The notes beneath the pieces are model-generated. The model was given only the letters and a program-made list of their open reading frames with translations. It was not told the origin of the DNA and ran no database searches. The translations under genes were made by a program, and so were the position numbers. This document shows positions 1 through 9,718 of a stretch of 64,000 nt of DNA, one piece after another. Source of the stretch: Polytrichum commune (Eukaryota > Streptophyta > Polytrichopsida > Polytrichales > Polytrichaceae); assembly GCA_950295325.1 (NCBI GenBank), contig OX485803.1, forward strand, positions 70,569,554-70,633,553. Reading direction: 5' to 3'. Positions within the stretch are counted from its first letter, which is position 1; each line of letters opens with the position of its first letter.

Positions 1-2590
1 CACCTCTCTCTCCCTCTCTCTCTCTCTCTCATATTTCTACATTTCTTTGACAAGCAACTAAGTAATAATGGGAACTGTGTTTGCAGATTCTCTCTAATTC
101 TGTAACTTTCTTTGCACAGTGCACACATGATGATGAAGATAATATCCGAAAGTACCACCCCGCGAAATATTGATGCACCATGCCCTCGAAGGCGACGAAG
201 GAAGAATCTCATCAATGATCAATCCAATGAATGAGTCTCAATGTATCACTTCTGAACAGTAACTTCTGCCAAAATTTCCCAAACCGGACACCAAAAACTC
301 AATATCCAATCACGATTCAAGCTTGACATTGATAATATCGTCAGTGCAGATTGTATTGATGCATCCTGGTACAGATTTAAGAGAGTCCATCCAAGCCAGA
401 AGCCCAGCAAGCCAATACAAGCTCCAGATAATTACATACCAAATTGCAGGTAGTAGAGTATGATAATACCAAACAATATGTTCGTCAATTTGATTACAGA
501 TGAATCTGCAGTATATTCTAGTGTGTAAGAATCTGCGAAAGAGCAGGAAATCATCCCAGATTGCAGTGACATTCATACTTATCATCAGCAAGACTAGAGT
601 GTCAACTTGCACTTAGGGTAAGTGATCAGCAGCCTATAGATGGTGTTTCAGTTTAAGATTGTGGATCAGATGCCCAGAAGACATGTCCTTTGATGTACTC
701 TCACCGAAATAGGCCAGAGATGCAGCTTGTGTGTACTATTCGAATCCTCACTCGTGACCTTTGACATTCATCTCAGCCAGGAGGTGTATTGTTTTCCACA
801 TGTAGGACAGACATAAGATCATCCAGATGACCTTATAACTTGTGTATAGCTCATCTCATGTTACAAACTCATTGTGATCACATTGACATCGTCTCCGAAG
901 ATCATGGTGTGTTCCTATGAATCTCCTTTTTATGAACTGCTGTCTAGAACATCATGAGTACTGTGTACTCATGAGCATACACATACTATATATTCCTCTG
1001 CATAGGAACGCTAGTATCGTTTCAATTGGGGAGACTTATACCATGATGAAGATCAGAAGATCCAAGAAAGAACAAGTCTATCTTTCAGTTCAACTATGTT
1101 CTGCACACTGAATAGGTTAACCAAAGATCAGATTCGAGAAGGCTTATGTACTCAAAATGCGACACATTGGAGCTGCATCTTTGGGAATTGGTGACTAGGT
1201 ACTGAGATTGTACTGAGATTCTCAAGGGGCTCTAAGAGATGGATATTCATGACATGTATTACGATTTAATATATTTCATTTAAAAAAAAAAATCTCTCCT
1301 TTTACTTTCTTTCTTCCCCCATCCTATTCGTATACTTTCAATGCAGGGTAAGCGTCTCTGGTCATCTTAAATGGTGGAGAATTGAGATGAAAACGGACGC
1401 TTAATGACGGGAAGTGGACTGGTCCTAAATCATGTGGAAAACAATAAACATTGAACCGACTCTGGGTTCTGATGAGTGAGGAATGTAGAAGATCATGAGC
1501 AAATAGGGAGGATAATGATAGGTAGTACAAGCTGATTCTTCATCTATGGTCTATTCCAGGGAGATCAAGAGACATACCTACTCTTCAAGCATCCTGATGA
1601 CTGACGGAGGTAAAGTGAAGATGAATTTATGACGAAGGAGATCATGATCAGCGTCTGGGACCCAACCGCATTTCCAGCAAGCATGTTTCTGATGGGCGCC
1701 TTTGCCCGATGGATTGCCCGCTACACAATAGAGCAGACACACAAGAGAAGAGCTAAATAAAAAACTCTGATCATTCGCGATCTACAACTTCATCATGCAC
1801 AGCACACACTTGGCTTAATCATTCATGATTCATCATGTCCAACATTCGTCACACTCAACACGTGACAGCAACTTACACGTCTTCCATCAAATGCTGTGGA
1901 CCAGTAATATCTTTAATGTGATCCTTGGACCGTTCACTTCCAGATCGTGGCAGCATGCACACGGATGATGGATCATCAACTCATCACAACCACTACCAAG
2001 GACGAGAAATCATCATGATCATCATGCATGCCACATCATCATTTCCATGTATATATTATGCAGATCATTCACAATTTACACAAAGGAAAGGACTGTAATC
2101 CTTGGAATCAAACTTACCTGCATACTTCCCCCAGTAGGCTGACATTTTGAGTGGCGGTTGATTAGTTGATCACCGGCCCAGCCACGCACAGATTAGCAAG
2201 CGCCTGCCACCTTTCTGATCCCGCTCTAGAGATTCAGTAGTCAGGTCGCAGAGATTCCCCAAGTTGTGCTTAAAGGCGTGGACCTTCAAATTCCTTCAAG
2301 CACACTGACGGTGGAGAGGGAAGAATGAGAGCTGGCTGCACTTAGCCTGCAAGAGAGGCCTGAGAGAGAGAGACACCAAGAGGCGTGTCCGCCTCTTCTC
2401 AGAAGCAGCTTTTCAAATCAAGAGGCACAAGTTGAGGCACGCATGCACAAGGGCACACAATGTCCAAATACCCATTTAAAAAATCATAACCGGTCGATCG
2501 ATGTCCACATATCGTGCACTTCCCACAACTTCCTTGACGTGCTTTTTCTATCCATAACGGTCGAACACTTCCAACAACTCCATGTGGATC
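1..2590. other. Gene-free stretch
   Basis: I see no convincing gene. The first 30 bases are a CT microsatellite, there is a short A-run near 1280, and 1950-2045 is rich in ATC/CAT words. Open frames here are short and show no recognisable domain. Confidence 0.5.
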
Positions 2591-2846
2591 GTAACTGGCG
2601 ATAGGAGAATGGCAGATGACAAGTTGCAATGAAATTGCATGTTACTCCATGTGGACGTCTATAATCTACATTTTAGCATGTTACTCCATGCATGTGGACA
2701 TCTATAATCTACATTTTATCACTGCTTTAGAGCCCAAATGTGGTTTTGCGGTCCAGTGACAATTTACTGTGGGGCCAAATGAATGCACTGGTTCGTGAAT
2801 CATTACATTGCAACTCGTCATCTGCCATTCTCCTATCGCCAGTTAC
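2591..2846. repeat. 41-bp inverted repeat enclosing a tandem duplication
   Basis: Bases 2591-2631 and 2806-2846 are inverted copies of each other with one mismatch in 41. The 174-bp spacer carries a tandem duplication: a unit starting GCATGTTACTCCATG at about 2637 is repeated from about 2677, each ending in TCTATAATCTACATTTTA. This looks like a small foldback or a rearranged mobile-element remnant; no coding content is evident. Confidence 0.75.
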
Positions 2847-2849
2847 GTA

Positions 2850-4730
2850 GTGCACAACCTCCAGTCTCTAATGTCCTTGAGAAAAGTGTTAGTACACCTT
2901 CATAAATAGCTTTGAGTACTCTCACAGCTCATCATCATCCACTCTCTACTCACTGATTATGTATTCACTAATTTGGGCCATGCTGTCTCGGCTTGTAAAA
3001 CCCCAAGGCTTAAACCAACTTTTACTCTAATTAAGCCTACTTTTGGACTCCATTTGGATCAGTGGTTGCATGATTAGCTTAGCAAATTGGCTTAGACATG
3101 ATAGAAACAAAAAAAAACAAATTGCACATCATATGAATATATTGCAAAATTTTGAAGTCACTCATAAGTTTTCCTAGATCCACATTTTTACCATAATTGC
3201 AAACCATTCCCCAGTCCATCTTAACACATTGTCCAGAACCACCCATGTTTTCTGTCCAAAACCAACTCCACCTTTCGTCCAAACTATCCCCGCACTAAAA
3301 CCAACACACCACCCAATAAAAATTGGAGTCCAATGCATATAACTTTTGCATGCGGGATCTTTAATTAAAAAATATATAAGTGACTTGGCACCCCTAGCTA
3401 CGTCTTGATGGCAAATCCAATCCCACTTTCATTCAAAACCGCCCCATTTTTCACCCAAATTTGCCCCTCATTTTTGCATTGGAGACATTTGTATGGTTTA
3501 AGGTGTGCTTTGGTTATGGGATTTGGATGCATGCATAGGGGACGCTTTTAGGAAGGGCTTATAAGTATCACCATGAGTCTACCTTAATATTGGGTGACAA
3601 AAAAATATCACATAATATGAGTGTAACTATCAATTATCCAACAAAAAATTCCTGAAATGTTTGTAGTTTGGCAATTACTTTCTTCAAGTGATTTGCAATT
3701 GGAATTTGCTTCCAAGTCCCCAAATTAGTGTAGTCAAACTTATTTGAAGTAAACCAACCAATCATTTGTAATGACAAAAGAAACACAACCAATATTTCTC
3801 AAGTGAAAGAAAAGCTAATCATTTTTATAAAAAAAACATATCACATAACATTACTTAGTTGATGAGCTATGTGCAATTGCCCTAAGTTCAAATTCAACTT
3901 GAACCAATGGGATTCTAGCATTTGGAGTCTTTATTCTCGAATTTACTATTGGGCCCATAAACAAAACTATCAGTTGAGTAATGTTATGCATATTTCCTAC
4001 CTTAGAATAACACATCATTTATAAGAGTTATCTCTATAAAGTTAGATAGAAAACATAGACTGTGCAAGAAAAAATCTCAAGTTTCACATGTACTTCTATT
4101 ATTTGCCTTTCCTTTTTAGGAAACAAACAAAACAAGATCGTATTTCATTATCAAAAAACATACAAGGGTAGTGAAACCTGTAAAAGAAGAGCAAGGGAAC
4201 TCTCTTAGGAAGGTGAGAATCCTAAGCATGGTTAACTAAGCCAACTTTAGGATCCCCAGTGCTCCAAATCAAGTTTTACTTCAACCTATAGTAAAGGAGG
4301 AACTTGTTGCTGATCCACGACGTGTTGAATGTAGCAAGCATGTCATAATTGTACAGTACGTCACTTTTGTGCAAGGCCTTATAAATAATCACATGTTCAA
4401 ATATTGCCCTTCCTATGCTTAACCTCACCATAGTTCATCTTTGTCTTGGGAGCATGTAAATTGCACATGAAAACTCGGGAGTTGTGAGATTGTGGACCTA
4501 GCATATCTATATCTGGAGTAAATGTTGTTGGAACCGGAGAGGTTCAAGCTGACCCATCAAAGATCGATAGAATGCACCTCCAAACACCGGGTGGTTGCTC
4601 ATGTCCTTTCAAGGAGAATTCTATTGTCTACCCTAGAGTACCAGATAGCTTCGGAAAAATTAACACATCGACTGGTAGTTTCCGAATCCTCTGCATAATT
4701 CGTTGTTGACCACACGAATCCAAGCAAGTA
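2850..4730. other. Gene-free AT-rich stretch
   Basis: No gene, RNA or clear repeat is seen. The sequence downstream of the dirigent stop codon (at 4733, minus strand) falls at the right edge of this stretch and would contain its 3' untranslated region. Confidence 0.4.
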
Positions 4731-4732
4731 AC

Positions 4733-5311
4733 CTAGCAGCGGCACATTCCACACGAGAAGTCAAAGTGAGCCTCGACTCGCGTTGCGCTCGTGGCCGAAG
4801 TCATATTTCCATTAGCGTACGACACATACACAAGACCCCGTGCAAGATAGAACGATCCGGACCCACCCACAATCACAAACTCCCGAACAACGGCACGGGT
4901 ATTCACCGCACCTTGCGCCACAAACGTTCCATTCAGGTTCATCGGCTCATGATCCGGCCAATCAATGTGGAAGTCCGAGCTTTGGAAGTCGAAGAAGGTC
5001 CCGCTTTGGCCGCTTGTTACTCCATATCTCCACCCCACGACCTTAGACGAGGGGTCAGCAGACTCCGTGAGAGGAAGTTCAATGACGTTCACCTGACCTA
5101 GGGTGGAGTTTGTGATTTGGCGGATTGATGTCTGTGCAGTCGAATTTACTTGCTGGTAAAACACAAGAATACTAGGCTTCATAGTATGACCATCAATGGC
5201 GTTTGCAAGCGCGCCCTGCATCATCAGCAACAAAGAGACCGGCATTAGCAATAGCTTGAAGAGGAGCAATACTACGCTGATGGTACTAATCGGAACTCTT
5301 CCTAATGCCAT
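4733..5311 (-). CDS. Dirigent domain protein (DIR), secreted, 192 aa
   Basis: A single-exon frame of 192 codons, the usual size and intron-less structure of dirigent proteins. These are secreted beta-barrel proteins that direct the stereochemistry of phenoxy-radical coupling in lignan-type chemistry. Residues 1-36 form a hydrophobic signal peptide (FKLLLMPVSLLLMM core). The mature part shows family landmarks: LVFYQQ near residue 50, the strand motif FHIDWPDHEPMNLNGTF near 113-129, VREFVIVGGSGSFYLARG near 141-158, and a C-terminal VEAHFDFSC. Several N-x-S/T sites suggest glycosylation. The chosen ATG is the first in the frame and places the signal peptide correctly; a TATA-like sequence lies upstream. 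It is clearly diverged from the other two dirigent genes in the window, so it is an older paralogue. The reaction it guides cannot be told from sequence. Confidence 0.93.
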   Translation of the reverse strand: MALGRVPISTISVVLLLFKLLLMPVSLLLMMQGALANAIDGHTMKPSILVFYQQVNSTAQTSIRQITNSTLGQVNVIELPLTESADPSSKVVGWRYGVTSGQSGTFFDFQSSDFHIDWPDHEPMNLNGTFVAQGAVNTRAVVREFVIVGGSGSFYLARGLVYVSYANGNMTSATSATRVEAHFDFSCGMCRC

Positions 5312-5434
5312 CGTGTTGCCTATAGGTAAATATATAGATGCTTTGACGTGCTGTGGCTAGAGCACAAAATACTCTAACCCAATCTGTGTACATAGGAATT
5401 ATGACTCATAGCGGTGAAGAGTTGGATGTTGATC

Positions 5435-5446
5435 GTTTATATAGAG
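5435..5446 (-). promoter_or_regulatory. TATA-like box of the 4733-5311 dirigent gene
   Basis: On the minus strand this reads CTCTATATAAAC, about 125 bases before the start codon, a reasonable distance for a plant promoter with a leader of roughly 100 bases. A second TATA-like run (5325-5338) lies too close to the ATG to leave a leader. Confidence 0.5.
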
Positions 5447-5940
5447 AGCAACACTGTGACGGGTCGTGGAGCGTGGCATGAAATACTACTGTCACGATAA
5501 GTTATGGCGGAAGCTATCGACAGAGGCACACAAGTGTACAGTCATGATGAACTAGATGAATGTGCGCATGATCTAGAGCTGGCCGGGATTCATGGCACTC
5601 ATGTATTTTCATTAGTGAGAGTTCATTCATCTTTGCGGATGAGATGAACCACTTTAGACACTATCTTACGTCGTCAGTTCCTTGTCTCAAGGGTTCCAAA
5701 AATACCAAGTTTTAGTAATTCTAGATAATCCTAGTCTAATCTAGTAATACTTAAGGCAATAATACAAAGAGGGTTAAAAAAACCCTCATATAGAAGCAAG
5801 TGGGTGCATCATGCGTTGCCAACCTATCATTACTAGTCCGGTTATTTTTAAGAAATTAATATGGGTGGAAGTTAAATATCCCCTCACGAACTTTCGAGGG
5901 TGTTAGATCCGGGCTGGGACAACCCTCTAAAGAAATTTCT

Positions 5941-6235
5941 GAACCGGCCGAAAATTGTTGCCCTACCCGCCCTACTTTGAAAAAAACATTGCCCTTGCAT
6001 TCTTGAAGGCCGCTTAACTACAAGTCCCACATTGAGTGCACTTCACCTTCAAGGTCTAAAATCCAATATATATGTGCACTTCCAATTAATAAATAAGCAA
6101 TTGATTGGGATTTCATTTCGGAAGTGAAACCATCAATGAAGCACGTAATTAACTTGGACGTAAAAAACATTACAAAATCTTCATTAACATTGAGGTTATA
6201 ATTTTGTGACTTACCATTTAAAATTATCTTTGTCA
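5941..6235 (+). repeat. Dispersed repeat, single copy of the 33.4-34.3 kb foldback arm
   Basis: This stretch matches the foldback arms at 33421-33762 and 33950-34277. Shared landmarks in order are TTGCATTCTTGAAGGCC, GAGTGCACTTCA, AAATCCAATATATATGT, AAGCAATTGATTGGGATTTC, GAAGTGAAACCATCAAT and a terminal TTGTGACTTACCATT. Only one arm is present, so this is a solo arm or a truncated element. Confidence 0.75.
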
Positions 6236-6249
6236 TTTTAATGATAGAT

Positions 6250-6645
6250 TAATTTAGTGTAAGTGTTCATAAGATGACCAAAATGAAACAATGAAGATAG
6301 AATATAAAATTTATAATGAAAAATTTATATAATCATAAAATTTATTTTTTAGGTAATATAATATGAGGTATAAATAAATGGTATGTTATTTGGAATTAGA
6401 CTTGTGGGATAACGTTATGAATGGGGTATACTCAGAAAATCATAAGCTTCTGACTATAGCCTATCTGAAATATTGTAATGTTTTATTCTCATCAAATATT
6501 ATATTATCTTTAAAATCACATGATGTATATTAATTATTTTCAAATTATATATATATATATATATATATTATTGAATTTGTTTTTGAGTTCACCAATTTAC
6601 CATAAGTTGATATATATTATTTTGACATATTACAAATGTTTGAGC
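6250..6645. other. AT-rich gene-free stretch with (TA)n
   Basis: Strongly AT-rich, with a TA dinucleotide run at about 6546-6569. No coding or structured feature is seen. Confidence 0.5.
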
Positions 6646-7000
6646 AATCACACCCCCCGCGTATGCAACTCCCGTATTATATGTTCCTGATTATAATCAC
6701 TTATAATGCGTTTTAGTCCAATATTGAATGATACAATTTTTTTTAATGTAGAGAACCTTTGTAGCCCTTCTAACAAGGAATCCAAAAATGTAATTATATA
6801 TAAGAAATGAATATATTTTGAAGCATATAATTTCATTAAAAACCTAATTATATGATTTTTTTAATACATGTACCATAGGTCAAACTACCCAACTTTTTGG
6901 ACTTTTTAATAAAAATTTAACATTGTGAATGACTTATAATTTTAATGAGAGGCAACTATTTGTGGCTTATAATTTTAATGGGAGGCTTAATAAATATGCA

Positions 7001-7122
7001 ACCCAACTTTTTTTTCATCTCATTTATTTAATTTGGTCTTACCCAACTTTTTTTTCATCTCATTTTATTTAATTTGGTCTTACCCAACTTTTTTTTCATC
7101 TCATTTTATTTAATTTGGTCTT
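7001..7122. repeat. Three tandem copies of a ~41-bp AT-rich unit
   Basis: Units start ACCCAACTTTTTTTTCATCT at 7001, 7041 and about 7082, each ending TTTAATTTGGTCTT. A partial fourth copy follows. They lie inside the outer element of 6661-7755. Confidence 0.85.
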
Positions 7123-7234
7123 CACCCAACTTTTTGATCATTTTAATTTGATATAATTTGATATAATTTTTACAAAAGCCGTCCTCTAAGCCGTTTTTAA
7201 TATGATGCCCCTTGCGTATAATATGGGAGTTGCG

Positions 7235-7729
7235 CCCAGGGAGTGCACTGTTCAAGTACTGTATTTATACACGTGGGTGCACAAAAGAGGTATTATTTAA
7301 AACAAGCATGTACAAAATGTACATACAAGAGACATATTGCTATTAAGCAAGAAGTAGATATACATGAGGCTATAGAAAAATATATGTAAAGTACGCATTT
7401 ACGCGTTTACGCGTTCAAGTCATACCTGGACCAAGAATCATGTGTTTTTTCATCCACTAAGTAACGACTTTATAACTAAAAATTCATGATTTGATATTAT
7501 ACATATAATAGGGCCATATTTTTGCATTTCCAAACATTTGTACACATGTTATATACAATTTCTGTATTTGTTTTTGGACCCTTGTGTATGTATGGAAATG
7601 TATTTTGAAGCAATGAGATTTGTAAGTATATTGCTTGATTTTAGCAAAAATAAAATGTATACATGGGTATTTTAATAAGGGGCATGCACGCACGTGATGC
7701 TTGGTTTTAATGAATAGTGCACTCCCTGA
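7235..7729. mobile_element. Inner MITE with GGGAGTGCACT termini and a 9-bp target duplication
   Basis: Ends are inverted: CCCAGGGAGTGCACTGTTCA on the left, and on the right the inverse of TCAGGGAGTGCACTATTCA. The element is flanked by the identical 9-mer GGAGTTGCG at 7226-7234 and 7730-7738, which is part of the terminal repeat of the outer element. Nine-base target duplications are typical of Mutator-like elements; there is no transposase gene, so it is non-autonomous. A relative with the same end motif and also a 9-bp duplication is at 13590-14003. Confidence 0.82.
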
Positions 7730-7755
7730 GGAGTTGCGTACCCGGGTCACACCCG

Positions 7756-9274
7756 TGCAAAATAAATGAATTATGAACAAAAAAAATGTCTATGACAACA
7801 CATCATTATTATATATTGCACACATTGATATCTTGCGATATTTATCAAAATAACCATGTGGAATTCAAAGCCACATCATGGCCTTGGAAACAACTTATGG
7901 GAGGTTAGAAAATAGGCTTAGAGCATCCAATGCCACATCGTTGCCTCTTGCCAATTAATTGATATTTACAAAATAGCTAGTAGTTCACAATAGCTATGAG
8001 GGAGAAAATAGGTCTTACATGCCAACTTGGAGGTGTTTCACTAAAGTAAACTCCATTTGAGCTTCTTGATGGACTCATCGGATTTTTGTTACCGGATGAC
8101 TTTACTTGAGTGCCATGAATCCCTGGCCCTTTAAACCATGTACAACACTTGTACTTATATGGTAGTGTCACTAGAATTTATGTGATAAATATTTAATATT
8201 AAATGAAACTAGGATGAACAATTTTCTCATTGCTTTATCTCATACGTGCATGTAAAAAAGATGTAGTATTAGGGTTTTAGAAGGGGTCATTGAGTTGAGA
8301 TTGATGCCACTTGCTTAGGATTGCAAGAGGAACACTTTGTGCTTCTTTGTGGAGGCTGATCAAAATGGATGCAGATGGTTGATATAGGTGGTTGATGCAT
8401 GTAGTGATTGTAGGCATGATTAGGTGACTTAGAAGTTAGGTATTGTTGCAAAGGCCAACATAAAAGTTCGTTGAAATTGTGAAGGTGCTCAAAACTCCTC
8501 CTTTCCTTATTTGTTTCGAATGTTTCACATTGCCCCTACCTCCTTTTGGGTGTTTGTCACATTAATAATTGTGTATTTGATTGTGGAAGCAACAATAGGT
8601 GTTCATAAATAACTACTTCCATCAACTGAATTCTTGGTTTTGAATAGAGAGCACAATGTTTGTCTTGTCTCCGCATTAAGTTGTGGCTATCATTAAAGTA
8701 TGCATGGTAGAGACTAATTAACAAGTGGAGTAAAATGAGTCAAATAATTTTTTTTGGTTCAAGATACTTTGAGTTTTGATTGCTATAAGAACTACAAGAT
8801 GTAGGCAAGGAAAATCAAGACATGAACACACTTGAAGCTAAAATTGTCAAAAATGTGGTAGACCAAAAAAATTAGCACTAGTTAAGGCTTGGCTTGGTGA
8901 CAAGGTTCTCTTAAGCATGCACATAGAAATACAAAGATTTCAACACAATACTATCTGCCTTATTGAGGTTCTGAGGTTGGTCGAACTCTTTCTGGCAGTA
9001 TTTATGTCTATTTCGTGATTGTGGTGATTAAAGAAGATGAACTATTCCATTCAGATCTGAAATGTCAATCACACATGGTAACTTTCTGAAAGGTTGCACT
9101 TGCATCACACATGATGAAGGCCAGAGCCTCAAACAACGCCAGCTCCGTATGCTTTGTCTTTAATCCTGTTCGAAAGCATGCACGCAAAGAATATAGTTAC
9201 AATGTCTCATTCAACAGTTTCTGCAGCAGCCATTAGTTTAGTTTGTTGGCTGTCAAGTGAGTTGCTTACACTAT
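7756..9274. other. Gene-free stretch
   Basis: No supported gene. Short frames only, mixed AT-rich sequence up to the left LTR. Confidence 0.45.
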
Positions 9275-9557
9275 TGTTAGTTTAGATGATTAGCATTGTA
9301 GAAGAACGTAGAAACTAGTTATAGAATTGAACTTTCTGGAAGGATCGTGACAAGGATGAATGTTCACTAAAAGGATGAACGTACTCAAGGAGTCGTCTCT
9401 CCCGGTGATTCAATACTTATTGATCTTCCGCTTCTTTACATCTATCTGTCTGGTTTTCCTAATGTAATACTACTTTGATATCAATAAAGTGTAGTTGAAG
9501 AATTACTGTGTATACCAATGTGTAAGTATATGTGAGCTTGTCTAGTTCTATCAAACA
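9275..9557 (+). repeat. 5' LTR of the Copia element
   Basis: Begins TGTTAGTTTAGATGATTAGC and ends CTATCAAACA, matching the right LTR almost throughout. It lacks an 8-base stretch (within TTGATAAATTGATATC) present in the right LTR. Confidence 0.93.
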
Positions 9558-9718
9558 ATAGGTTATGGGCGCCGTCTACACTCAAGCTGCGGAGAATAGT
9601 TACTGTTTAGAGGTAAAGTTAGCCCAGAAAGCAATAGCATAGAGAACTTATTTTCTGAGGATTAGTGTGTCTGTCCAAGAGGAATTATAGTCTTACATTG
9701 GTGGCTGAGACAAGAGCC

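Larger units (their letters stand above)
6661..7755. mobile_element. Non-autonomous terminal-inverted-repeat element (outer), interrupted by a second element
   Basis: The left end carries GTATGCAACTCCCGTATTAT. The right end carries its inverse, now split in two: TATAATATGGGAGTTGCG at 7217-7234 and GGAGTTGCGTACCCGGG at 7730-7746. Between the two right-end pieces lies the inner element 7235-7729. A related element with the same termini is at 30208-30653 in opposite internal orientation. There is no transposase, so it is a MITE. The exact outer limits are uncertain by roughly 10-15 bases on each side. Confidence 0.75.

Noticed and set aside
9665-9718. Upstream extension of the Copia frame
   Set aside because: No ATG; the first ATG in frame is 9719.
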